A DNA stretch of 64,000 nucleotides, taken from positions 43,062 through 107,061 of the forward strand of contig JAGOJY010000011.1 in NCBI GenBank assembly GCA_017994815.1, read 5' to 3'. The DNA is from Acidobacteriota bacterium (lineage in GTDB: Bacteria; Acidobacteriota; Polarisedimenticolia; J045). Shown piece after piece: positions 43,306-50,873 of this stretch. Made by a program: the position numbers and the translations under genes. Each line of letters begins with the position of its first letter. Position 1 is the first letter of the stretch. The notes beneath the pieces are model-generated. The model worked only from the letters and a program-made list of their open reading frames with translations, did no database searches and was not told where the DNA came from.

Positions 43306-43346
43306 AACGAACGTGGGGCCGCCTGGGGCGGCCCGGAGGATCGCGG

Positions 43347-43604
43347 ATGCTCAAGATCAGGTTGCGGCGCGAGGGTTCGAAGAACCACCCGTTCTTCCGC
43401 GTCGTGGTGTCCGACTCGCGCAACACCCCGACCGGACCGACGGTGGACATCATCGGCTACTACAACCCGAAGAAGGACCCGGCGGTGTTCGACGTCGACT
43501 ACGAGCGTTACGACGACTGGGTCCGCAAGGGCGCGCACCCGTCGGACACGGTGAAGGCGCTGGTCGGCACGCGCCGCGCCGCGGCGCAGAAGGCGGCCGT
43601 GTGA
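43347..43604 (+). CDS. rpsP: 30S ribosomal protein S16
   Basis: 85-aa ribosomal protein of the small-subunit body. Starts MLKIRLRREGSKNHPFFRVVV and contains IIGYYNPKKDPAVFDVDYERYDDWVRKGAHPSDTVK in shortened quotation: the conserved segment spans residues 37-70. GGAGG precedes the ATG. It heads the classical rpsP-(khpA)-rimM-trmD-rplS block. Its stop overlaps the khpA start by four bases. Confidence 0.96.
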   Translation: MLKIRLRREGSKNHPFFRVVVSDSRNTPTGPTVDIIGYYNPKKDPAVFDVDYERYDDWVRKGAHPSDTVKALVGTRRAAAQKAAV

Positions 43605-43855
43605 ACCACGACCTGCGCATGAAGCAGTTCCTCGAGGAACTGGTCAAGGCGCTGGCCGCGCGGCCGGAGTCGGCCGAGGTGCAGCTCGTCGACGGGCGGC
43701 GGGCGACGCGCTTCGAGATCCGGCTCCCGGCCGAGGAACGCGGGCAACTGATCGGCAAGGAGGGCATGACGATCCGGGCCATCCGCACGCTGGCCGCGAT
43801 CTCGGCCCACAAGCACCGGCGGCGGTTCGAGGTCGAGGTCCCGGGCCACGAATGA
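43601..43855 (+). CDS. khpA: RNA-binding KH-domain protein KhpA
   Basis: 84-aa single KH-domain protein. The GxxG loop is GKEG in [18 protein letters not shown], with flanking hydrophobic strands, and it starts [19 protein letters not shown] (an ATG at 43619 is an alternative to the GTG at 43601). KhpA-type proteins bind RNA and in some bacteria partner KhpB to affect cell division; position between rpsP and rimM is the standard one. Overlaps both neighbours by four bases. Confidence 0.9.
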   Translation: MNHDLRMKQFLEELVKALAARPESAEVQLVDGRRATRFEIRLPAEERGQLIGKEGMTIRAIRTLAAISAHKHRRRFEVEVPGHE

Positions 43856-44463
43856 ACGATCCGCTCCAGATCCCGGCGCCGGCGGGCGCTCCCGCGGCGG
43901 CAGGCACGGTCGCGCTGGCCAAGGTCCGGCGCCCGTGGGGCCGCGCCGGGGAACTCCTGCTCGAGCTGCACACCGACTGGCCGGAGCGGCGCTTCGCGCC
44001 GGGGACGGTGCTGACGATCGAGCTGTCCGGCGGGCGGACGCGGGCCGCGCGCGTGAGCGGCTACCGCGCGCTGCAGCAGGGGCCGCTGCTCGCGCTGGAG
44101 GGCGTGGACGACATCGGCGCCGCGCGCGAGTTCGCGGGCGGGCTGGTCGTCGCCCCGGCGGACTCGCTGGAGCGGCCGGACGACGCCGACCTGCTGCAGG
44201 CCGACCTGCCGGGGATGGCCGTCTTGGACCGCGGGCGGCGCGTGGGCGAGGTGGTCGGGCTCGAGGAGGGCGCCGCGGCGGACCTCTTGGTAGTGCGGCT
44301 CGATGCCGGCGGCGAGGCGCTCGTCCCGTTCACGCCCGCCATCTGCGTCGCGGTCGACCGGGGCGGGCGGCGGATCGAGATCGAAGCGCCGCCGGGGCTG
44401 CTCGACCTGGACCAGGCGGACGAGGTCCGCCCCCTGGCCGGCACGCGCGCGAGGCGCGCATGA
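43852..44463 (+). CDS. rimM: Ribosome maturation factor RimM
   Basis: 203-aa factor for 30S assembly, binding S19. N-terminal beta-barrel begins [25 protein letters not shown]; the C-terminal PRC barrel holds [20 protein letters not shown] and the conserved [12 protein letters not shown]. The C-terminal extension after PPGLLDL is short. Start ATG overlaps khpA, stop overlaps trmD. In this family the usual neighbour order is retained exactly. Confidence 0.92.
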   Translation: MNDPLQIPAPAGAPAAAGTVALAKVRRPWGRAGELLLELHTDWPERRFAPGTVLTIELSGGRTRAARVSGYRALQQGPLLALEGVDDIGAAREFAGGLVVAPADSLERPDDADLLQADLPGMAVLDRGRRVGEVVGLEEGAAADLLVVRLDAGGEALVPFTPAICVAVDRGGRRIEIEAPPGLLDLDQADEVRPLAGTRARRA

Positions 44464-45227
44464 GCGAGCCCCGCGCGCTGGAGTTCGTCGTCGTGACGAT
44501 CTTCCCCGGGATGTTCCCCGGCCCGCTCGCCTACGGCGTGGTGGGGCGCGCGATGCCCGACCCGATCCGCCTGCGCGTGCAGGACCTGCGCGAGTTCGCC
44601 GAGCCGCCGCACCGGCAGGTGGACGACGCGCCGTTCGGCGGCGGCGCGGGGATGGTGCTCAAGCCGGAGCCGCTGTTCGCGGCGATCGAGGCGCTCAAGG
44701 CCGAGAGCCCGGCGCTGCGCACGCGCGTGGTCCTGCTCGACCCGGCCGGCCGCCGCTTCGATCAGGCCATCGCGCGCGAGCTGGCTTCCTACGAGCGGCT
44801 GATCCTCGTGTGCGGCCGCTACGAAGGGGTGGACGAGCGCGTGCGCGAGCACCTCGTCGATGACGAGGTCTCGATCGGCGATTATGTTCTGCCGGGCGGG
44901 GAACTCCCGGCCATGGTGCTCATCGAGGCGACGGCGCGGCTGATCCCCGGCGTCGTGGGCGAGCCGGAGTCGGTGGCGCGCGACTCGTTCGAGGACCGGC
45001 TGCTCGACCACCCGCACTACACGCGCCCCGCCGTGTTCCGGGACTTCGCGGTGCCCGAGATCCTCCTCTCCGGGCACCACGCGCAGATCGAGAGCTGGCG
45101 CCGCCGCATGGCGCTCGAAAGGACCGCGGCGCGGCGCCCCGACTTGTTGGAGATGGTGACACGCGGGGCCGGGGCAACCCGGCCCGCACAGGCGCCCGGC
45201 GAGGGCGAGGGCAAGGCGAGGTCGTGA
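44460..45227 (+). CDS. trmD: tRNA (guanine-37-N1)-methyltransferase
   Basis: 255-aa SPOUT-class enzyme that methylates G37 next to the anticodon, preventing frameshifts. Motifs of the trefoil knot: [20 protein letters not shown] at the start, [28 protein letters not shown] and [20 protein letters not shown]; the C-terminal domain with Asp base follows (PHYTRP). The last 15 residues are a Gly/Ala/Glu-rich extension. Coupled to rimM and rplS by short overlaps. Confidence 0.96.
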   Translation: MSEPRALEFVVVTIFPGMFPGPLAYGVVGRAMPDPIRLRVQDLREFAEPPHRQVDDAPFGGGAGMVLKPEPLFAAIEALKAESPALRTRVVLLDPAGRRFDQAIARELASYERLILVCGRYEGVDERVREHLVDDEVSIGDYVLPGGELPAMVLIEATARLIPGVVGEPESVARDSFEDRLLDHPHYTRPAVFRDFAVPEILLSGHHAQIESWRRRMALERTAARRPDLLEMVTRGAGATRPAQAPGEGEGKARS

Positions 45228-45586
45228 TGAGCGACGAGTTGATCCGTTCGGTGGAGGCGGCGTACCTCAAGGAAGATGTCCCGGACTTCTCGCCCGGCGA
45301 CACCGTGCGCGTGCACGTCCGGGTGCGCGAGGGGGAGAAGGAGCGCATCCAGGTCTTCCAGGGCGTGGTGATCGCGCGCAAGCACGGCGCGAAGAGCCCG
45401 CGCTCCACGTTCCGGGTGCGCAAGATCAGCAGCGGCATCGGCGTCGAGCGCGTGTTCCCGCTGCACTCGCCGATGGTGGCGCGGATCGAGGTGGTCCAGA
45501 AGGGCGAGGTCCGGCGCGCCAAGCTGTACTACCTGCGCGGCCTCTCGGGCAAGGCGGCCCGGATCAAGGAGCGCCGCCAGTCGTAG
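45227..45586 (+). CDS. rplS: 50S ribosomal protein L19
   Basis: 119-aa protein at the 30S-50S interface. [34 protein letters not shown] and [21 protein letters not shown] are signature segments, ending [23 protein letters not shown] at 45227 is preferred; a GTG one codon earlier is possible. It overlaps the trmD stop by one base. Last of the ribosomal block; no T-rich terminator follows, and the next gene begins 18 bases later. Confidence 0.96.
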   Translation: MSDELIRSVEAAYLKEDVPDFSPGDTVRVHVRVREGEKERIQVFQGVVIARKHGAKSPRSTFRVRKISSGIGVERVFPLHSPMVARIEVVQKGEVRRAKLYYLRGLSGKAARIKERRQS

Positions 45587-45604
45587 CGGCGCGGCGGGGC
45601 TGAC

Positions 45605-47428
45605 GTGGCGGAAGATCGCCGGCAGCTTTTGGAGCAGGCCGAGCGGGCCACGCGCCGGGGCGACTTCGCGGCCGCGGCCGCGGCGTACCGGCGCCTGCTC
45701 GCGCTGACGCCCAACGACCTGGTCGTGATCCAGAGACTGGGGGACGTGCTGGCCCGCGCGGGCCAGCCGGCCGAGGCCCGCGCCACCTTCCGCCGCCTCG
45801 CCGACGAGTACTGGAAGGGCGGCCACCGTCCGCGGGCCGTCGCCGCGCTGCGCCGCGCCTCCCGCATCGGCTCGCCCGACCCCAAGCTCCTCAAGCAGCT
45901 CGGCGGGTGGATGATCGAGTCCGGCCTCGCTGCCGATGCGCGCGAACCGATGCTGGAAGCGGCGCGGCTGCTCGAGGAGAGCAACATCCGCGACGCGAAC
46001 GCGCTGTACCGCGAGCTGGCCGAGGCGCTGCCCGGCGACCTGACCTGCCGCGAGGGGCTGGTGCGCCTGCGCGAGCGCGAGGGCGATGGTTCGCACCTCG
46101 CGCGCGCGCGCACCGAGCTGGCGCTGGCCCGCGTGCGCAACGGCGATCTCGCGGGCATGCTGCGCGACTTCGCGCGCGCTTTGGTGGACGACCCGCAACA
46201 ACTCGCGGCGCTCGAGCGCCTGCCGGAGGCCGTGCGCGAGTTCGCGCGCCGCTCGCCGGTGACGGACCTGCCCCGCGCCGCCGGCACGATGCCCTCGTCG
46301 TCGTCGGCGGGGTGGGCCATCTTCCGGGCCGCGGTGCTGACGCGCATCGGCGACGGTGCGGCGGTCAAGGAACTCGAGCCGTTGCTCGCGGACGGCAGCC
46401 TGCCACCGCGGGCCTTCCTCTGGATCGGGCGCGTGCTGCTCGAGTCGGGCTGCACCGAGACCGCCGGGCGCGCGATCATCGGCGCGGCGCGCGAGATGAT
46501 GGCCAACGCCGCCTGCCGCGGCGAGCTGATCGACGCGCTGTCGGCGCTGGTCTCGGCCAACCCCGCGGAGGAAGAAGCGGCGCGGATGCTCTCGCACCTG
46601 TCCACGCGCGGAGCCGGCGCGGGCTCCGTCGTGACGCGCCCGCAGGCCGTGCGGCGGGAGACCGACGTCGCGCCGGACGCCGGCGCGCTTCCCTCCGAGG
46701 TCCAGGCCCAGCTGCTCGAGGCCCAGTCGCTCCTGACGCACGCGCTCCCCGAGGCGGCGCGGGCGGCGCTCGACGAGGTCCCGGCCGCGTACCGCGGCCA
46801 CCCGGAGGTCGCCGAACTCGCGGGCGCGATCGACCGCGCGCTGGCCCGCTCGCGCGGCCCGAAGACCACCGCGCCGCTGCCCGGGCGCGCCGCCGCGCCC
46901 CCGGCCAGGCCCAGGCCGGAGCCGCGCGACGCCGCCGGCGAAGACGACTTCGTCGTGGTGCTCGACCCGGACGACGCGCCGGCGTCGCCGCCGGCCGCGC
47001 GTCGCCCCGCGCCCGTCCCGCCGGACGCTGCCCCGCCGCCGCCGGCCGCCCGCGTGCACGTCTCGCAGACCGACGTGGACGCGGAGACCGAGTACGAGAT
47101 GGCGATCGGGCTGCTCGAGATGGGGATGGTGGACCAGTCGGCGGAGCTGCTGCAAAAGCTGCTCGCGACCCCGGCGCGGCGCGGCGATGCCGCGGTGGTC
47201 CTCGTGCGGATCCACCGCGAGCGCGGCGATCTCGATCGGGCCGAAGCGATCGCGCGGGCGGCCTGCAGCGCGGGGGAGATCTCCCCGGGCGTCGAGGCCG
47301 AGCTGGTCTCGGTCCTCGCCAGCATCGCGGAGGCGGCCGGCCGGCCGGACGAGGCGCGCTCCTGGCTGGAGCGGCTGCGGGTCCTGCTCCAGGCGCACCC
47401 CGAGCTGGCCGAACGATCACAGAATTGA
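45605..47428 (+). CDS. Large TPR-repeat protein of unknown role
   Basis: 607-aa soluble protein without a signal peptide or membrane helix. TPR-like repeats occupy residues 1-230 (for example AAYRRLLALTPNDLVVIQRLGDVLARAG) and again from about 490 (EYEMAIGLLEMGMVDQSAELLQKLL). A long Pro/Ala-rich, low-complexity linker lies at about 410-490 (AAAPPARPRPEP and APVPPDAAPPPPAARV). GTG start. It is the last gene of the long pgsA-to-rplS run. Similar proteins in deltaproteobacteria and Acidobacteriota are uncharacterised; a scaffold role is inference. Confidence 0.75.
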   Translation: MAEDRRQLLEQAERATRRGDFAAAAAAYRRLLALTPNDLVVIQRLGDVLARAGQPAEARATFRRLADEYWKGGHRPRAVAALRRASRIGSPDPKLLKQLGGWMIESGLAADAREPMLEAARLLEESNIRDANALYRELAEALPGDLTCREGLVRLREREGDGSHLARARTELALARVRNGDLAGMLRDFARALVDDPQQLAALERLPEAVREFARRSPVTDLPRAAGTMPSSSSAGWAIFRAAVLTRIGDGAAVKELEPLLADGSLPPRAFLWIGRVLLESGCTETAGRAIIGAAREMMANAACRGELIDALSALVSANPAEEEAARMLSHLSTRGAGAGSVVTRPQAVRRETDVAPDAGALPSEVQAQLLEAQSLLTHALPEAARAALDEVPAAYRGHPEVAELAGAIDRALARSRGPKTTAPLPGRAAAPPARPRPEPRDAAGEDDFVVVLDPDDAPASPPAARRPAPVPPDAAPPPPAARVHVSQTDVDAETEYEMAIGLLEMGMVDQSAELLQKLLATPARRGDAAVVLVRIHRERGDLDRAEAIARAACSAGEISPGVEAELVSVLASIAEAAGRPDEARSWLERLRVLLQAHPELAERSQN

Positions 47429-47808
47429 CACCGCCATGCCGAATTCTTGATCAACGCGGGTTCAGAATCGCAACACGGGATAACGATGTGTGAGATGCGC
47501 CACGATTCGGTAAAAGCAGTTCCGGCGGCGCAAGTGCCGCGTGCGGCAGGGCTTTCGCTCGCTCCAGGGGGCAGGGGAGGCGCGCTCCCGCCCGCCTCGG
47601 CGGGGGCACCGGCGTGGATTGTTCCTGAACGGCACAGATGTTGCATATTTTTACTGCAGCAGGAAGGCGCGCGGGGCGCGCCAATGGCGCGGCGGCCGGT
47701 CACGCGATCTCACGCGGATTGCCTGACCAACACCCCTTCCCAACCCCTTCCCTTGACGCTGGAGAGTACACGGCCGGCCGCCGCCCACTCTCCCAACCAC
47801 CCCCAGCC
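47429..47808 (+). other. AT-richer intergenic region with sigma-54 promoter
   Basis: About 380 bases with markedly lower GC at both ends. Small open frames here lack ribosome-binding sites and sense. It contains GC-rich hairpins around 47565-47612 and the sigma-54-like promoter at 47629. ACAC and GTGT half-sites ten bases apart near 47473-47490 could be an activator site upstream of that promoter, as enhancer-binding proteins need. Confidence 0.45.
47629..47646 (+). promoter_or_regulatory. Sigma-54 (RpoN) type -24/-12 promoter
   Basis: CGGCAC (GG at 47631-47632) and TTGCAT (GC at 47643-47644) match the -24/-12 consensus TGGCAC-N5-TTGCA with the required 10 bases between GG and GC. A T-rich run follows. 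It points rightward; transcription would start near 47657 and read into the lipoate ligase-like gene after a 150-base leader. Confidence 0.7.
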
Positions 47809-48600
47809 GTGAGGCCAGCGGAAACGCTGGCCGTCTTTCGTGACGGCCCCGAGGACGGCGCACGCGCGATGGCGCGCGATGAACTGCTGTCCGGCGGGTT
47901 GGCCCGCGGCGGTCCCGCGCTCGCCGTCCGGGCGCACGGCTGGCTCCGGCCCACGCTCAGCACCGGGCGCCTCCAGGCGCTTCCCGGGGAGCTGGCAGAG
48001 CAGGCGCGCGAACTCGGCGTGGACGTGGTGCGCCGCCCGACCGGCGGGGGCTGGCTGCTGCACCTGCCGGGGGACCTCGCGGTCACGCTGGCCGTGGCCG
48101 GCCCTCTGCGCGCGGGGGAGTTCCGCCGCGCGGCCCGGCTCGTCGCCGGGGCGCTCGCGCGCGGCCTCGCGGGGTGCGGGCTCCCGGCGGCGGTCTTCAC
48201 CGGCTCCGCTCCGCCGGCGCGGGCCGCGGCCTGCTTCCTGCGCGCGGACCGCGACGAGGTCGTGGTGGGCGGGACCAAGGTCGCCGGCGTCGCGCTGGCC
48301 CGGCAGGGGCGCGGCGCGGTGGTGCAGTCGGCGCTCCCGCTCGTCCGCGAGCCGGAGGCGCTGCGGGAGTTCGCGCGCGCCTGGGACCCGGCGCGGCAGC
48401 TCGCCGCCGATGCGCTGGCCGGCGCGCCGCGGGACCGGCTGTGGGAGGAAACGGTGGCGGCGCTGGCGTCCGCCGCCGGGGCCGAGAGGGGCCCGGCGGC
48501 CTGGACCGCGGACCTCCTGCGCGAGGCCGACGATCTGCGCGAGGCGAAGTACCTCGACGAGGAGTTCACGCGCAGCGGCCGCGCCGCGGTGACCCGGTGA
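47809..48600 (+). CDS. Lipoate-protein ligase A family protein
   Basis: 263-aa member of the LplA/LipB/BirA fold. The family start wR-x-DGPxDGxxxMAxDExLL is seen as VFRDGPEDGARAMARDELL, which fixes the start upstream of it: GTG at 47809 (no good Shine-Dalgarno). Further motifs are RRPTGGGWLLHLPGDLAVTL (the RRxTGG lipoyl-AMP motif) and VGGTKVAGVALARQ with the catalytic Lys of the G-x-K-x-x-G loop. It may attach lipoate, octanoate or biotin to an acyl carrier domain; which one is not decidable. A perfect 8-bp GAAA-loop hairpin (47813-47832) covers its first codons. Confidence 0.82.
   Translation: MRPAETLAVFRDGPEDGARAMARDELLSGGLARGGPALAVRAHGWLRPTLSTGRLQALPGELAEQARELGVDVVRRPTGGGWLLHLPGDLAVTLAVAGPLRAGEFRRAARLVAGALARGLAGCGLPAAVFTGSAPPARAAACFLRADRDEVVVGGTKVAGVALARQGRGAVVQSALPLVREPEALREFARAWDPARQLAADALAGAPRDRLWEETVAALASAAGAERGPAAWTADLLREADDLREAKYLDEEFTRSGRAAVTR
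47813..47832 (+). promoter_or_regulatory. GNRA-tetraloop hairpin at the start of the lipoate ligase-like gene
   Basis: GGCCAGCG (47813-47820), loop GAAA, CGCTGGCC (47825-47832), then GTCTTT. It begins two bases after the GTG start codon. It resembles an intrinsic terminator with a weak T-tract and could limit translation initiation or terminate early. Confidence 0.55.
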
Positions 48601-49286
48601 GGCCGCCCTTCGGCTTGCTGATCCTGCTCGGCGCGGCGGCCGCCGGTTGCGCGAGCGCGCCGCCGCGCGCGGACGCCGGTCGCGGCCCGGTCCTGGTGCA
48701 GGTCCTGCACCGCGACGCTCGCGACGCGCGCGGGCGCCTGACCGGGCCGGCCGCGGCGGCCCTCGTCGACCGCGCCGTCGAGGAACTCACCGGCGAGGCG
48801 CTGCCGCTCGACGGCTGGGCCGCGCTGCTGCCGCGCCGGGGCGCCGTGACGGTCTGGGCCGTGCCCGACGCCGGGCCGGTCGCGGCCGCCGCGCGGGCGC
48901 GCCTGGAACTGCTCCGCGGGGCGGGCGCGGTGAGCCTCGCCGAGGGCGACGCCGCGCCGGGGGCCGGGTCCGCCGTCGTCCTCGTCGTGCGGCCGGGGGT
49001 GCGGGACGGGGCGCCCACTGTCGATCCCCGGCAACTCGCCGCGCGGCTCGCGCGACCGCCCGTCGCCGTGCTCGCCGACCTGGCGGAGCCCTCGATCGAG
49101 GGTTCCCCGTGGAACGCCGACGAGGCGCTGGCTTCGCGCGCGGCGGCGCCGGTCGCGTTCGGCGCGCGCTACGTGCTCACGGCGCGCTGGCGCGGCGAGA
49201 TCCCCGAGGCCGATGGCCTGGCCGCGCTCTGCGGCGTGGATCTCGCGCGCCTCGACTGGCGCCGCGTCGCGGTGGCGGGACCGTGA
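48597..49286 (+). CDS. Putative lipoprotein of unknown function
   Basis: 229-aa protein with a lipoprotein signal (FGLLILLGAAAAGCASAP; Cys at residue 18). The rest shows beta-rich segments (GPVLVQVLHRDARD, AVTVWAVPDAGPV, SAVVLVVRPGV) and a C-terminal stretch FGARYVLTARWRGEIPEADGL with no catalytic motif I know. GTG overlaps the ligase stop by four bases and its stop overlaps the transporter start, so it belongs to this operon. Unknown family. Confidence 0.6.
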   Translation: MRPPFGLLILLGAAAAGCASAPPRADAGRGPVLVQVLHRDARDARGRLTGPAAAALVDRAVEELTGEALPLDGWAALLPRRGAVTVWAVPDAGPVAAAARARLELLRGAGAVSLAEGDAAPGAGSAVVLVVRPGVRDGAPTVDPRQLAARLARPPVAVLADLAEPSIEGSPWNADEALASRAAAPVAFGARYVLTARWRGEIPEADGLAALCGVDLARLDWRRVAVAGP

Positions 49287-50809
49287 ACGCCGGCGCCGAC
49301 GCCCGCGCGATCCGCGCCTGGGTCCTCTACGACTGGGCCAACTCCGCCTTCGCGACGACGATCATGGCCGCCGTCCTGCCGGTGTACTTCAGCACCGTCG
49401 CGGCGGCCGACCTCCCGCGCGCGACCGCGAGCAGCTACTGGGGCTACACCAACAGCATCTCGATGCTCGCGATCGCGCTGGCCGCGCCGGTGCTCGGCGC
49501 GATCGCCGACTACGGCGGATCGAAGAAGCGCTTCCTCGCCGGCTTCCTCGTACCGGGCGTGCTGTTCACGGCGCTGCTGGTCGCGATCGGGCGCGGGGAC
49601 TGGTTCTGGGCCGCGCTCTTGTTCGTGCTGGCCGAGATCGGCTTCTCGGGGACGATCGTGTTCTACGACGCGCTGCTGCCGCACGTCGCGCCGGCGGGCC
49701 AGATCGACCAGGTCTCCGCGCGCGGCTACGCCGCGGGTTACCTCGGCGGCGGGCTGCTGTTGGCGCTGAATATCGCGTGGATCACCGCGCCGCGGATGTT
49801 CGGCCTCGACGCGCTCGGGGCGCGGCTGGGGATCGAGCCGGTGGAACTCGGCACGCGGCTCAGCTTCCTCAGCGTTGCCGTGTGGTGGGCCGCGTTCTCG
49901 ATCCCGCTGTTCCTGCGCGTGGGCGAGCCGGCCCCGCGGCGGCTCGAGCACGAGGCGCGCGTCAACCCGCTGCGCGGCGGCTTCGGCCGCCTCGCGCGCA
50001 CGTTCCGCGAGGTCCGCCGCTTCCGCCAGCTCATGCTGTTCATCGCCGCGTTCTGGATCTTCAACGACGGCATCGGCACGATCATCAAGATGGCCACGAT
50101 CTACGGCGCCGAGGTCGGGATCGGGCGCACCGACCTGATCGGCGCGCTCCTGGTGACGCAGTTCGTCGGGATCCCGTTCGCGCTGATGTTCGGCGTGCTG
50201 CCGCGGCCGGACCACCCGCGCCAGCCGCTCCTGCTGTCGCTCCTGGTCTACAACGCGCTGACCATCCCGCTGATCGGCTGGTTCGCCGGCAGCCTGGGCG
50301 TGACCAGCGGGCCGCGCGCGGTCGTCGCGCTTTTGCTCAACCAACTGCCGGGGCTCGCGCTGTCGTGGCTCGTCGGCCGGCGGGCCCTGGCGCCTTTCGC
50401 CGCCCGCATGACGACCAAGGCCTCGATCCTGCTCTCGCTCGCGGTCTACGCGCTGATCTCGATCTGGGCCTACTTCCTGTCGAGCGCGGTGGACTTCTGG
50501 CTCCTGGCCTGGATGGTCGGCCTGGTGCAGGGCGGTTCCCAGGCGCTGAGCCGGTCGCTGTTCGGCAGCATGACGCCGCGTGTGCAGTCGGCGGAGTTCT
50601 TCGGCTTCTACGACATGAGCTCCAAGTTCGCCGGGTTGATCGGCCCGCTGTTGTTCGCGGTCGTGGGCCAGCTCGCCGGATCGAGCCGGCTCGGGATCGG
50701 CTCGCTCTTGGTGTTCTTCGTCGTCGGCGGCGCGCTGCTGCTGCTGGTAGACGAGCGCGAAGGCGTGCGCATCGCCGCGGAAGAAGACGCCCGGACGGCG
50801 TCTGCCTGA
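49283..50809 (+). CDS. UMF1/Atg22-family MFS transporter
   Basis: 508-aa membrane protein of the major facilitator superfamily, about 12 helices. It starts with the family signature RAIRAWVLYDWANSAFATTIMAAVLPVYF, typical of UMF1 (Atg22-like) proteins, and has the conserved APVLGAIADYGGSKKRFL after helix 2 and GGSQALSRSLFGSMTP in the second half. Substrates are unknown for bacterial members. GTG overlaps the lipoprotein stop. It ends 64 bases before the convergent FG-GAP gene. Confidence 0.9.
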   Translation: MNAGADARAIRAWVLYDWANSAFATTIMAAVLPVYFSTVAAADLPRATASSYWGYTNSISMLAIALAAPVLGAIADYGGSKKRFLAGFLVPGVLFTALLVAIGRGDWFWAALLFVLAEIGFSGTIVFYDALLPHVAPAGQIDQVSARGYAAGYLGGGLLLALNIAWITAPRMFGLDALGARLGIEPVELGTRLSFLSVAVWWAAFSIPLFLRVGEPAPRRLEHEARVNPLRGGFGRLARTFREVRRFRQLMLFIAAFWIFNDGIGTIIKMATIYGAEVGIGRTDLIGALLVTQFVGIPFALMFGVLPRPDHPRQPLLLSLLVYNALTIPLIGWFAGSLGVTSGPRAVVALLLNQLPGLALSWLVGRRALAPFAARMTTKASILLSLAVYALISIWAYFLSSAVDFWLLAWMVGLVQGGSQALSRSLFGSMTPRVQSAEFFGFYDMSSKFAGLIGPLLFAVVGQLAGSSRLGIGSLLVFFVVGGALLLLVDEREGVRIAAEEDARTASA

Positions 50810-50842
50810 TGGACCGCGCCCGGTCGTACGGCCGGGTGTCAC

Positions 50843-50865
50843 GGGATCGTCGCGATCACGATCCC
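50843..50865. terminator. Hairpin between convergent genes
   Basis: Perfect 8-bp stem (50843-50850 with 50858-50865) with a 7-base loop, in the 64 bases between the transporter and the oppositely oriented FG-GAP gene. It lacks a T-tract on either strand, so it may act only as a bidirectional stabilising or rho-assisted terminator. Confidence 0.35.
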
Positions 50866-50873
50866 TGCCGGCG

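Noticed and set aside
47638..47808. ATG at 47638 as start of the ligase-like gene
   Set aside because: It lies inside the -24/-12 promoter and adds 57 residues with no family similarity; the family N-terminal motif begins after the GTG at 47809.
47447..47812. Small open frame ahead of the lipoate ligase-like gene
   Set aside because: It has no ribosome-binding site, a disordered Pro/Ala composition, and it spans the sigma-54 promoter.
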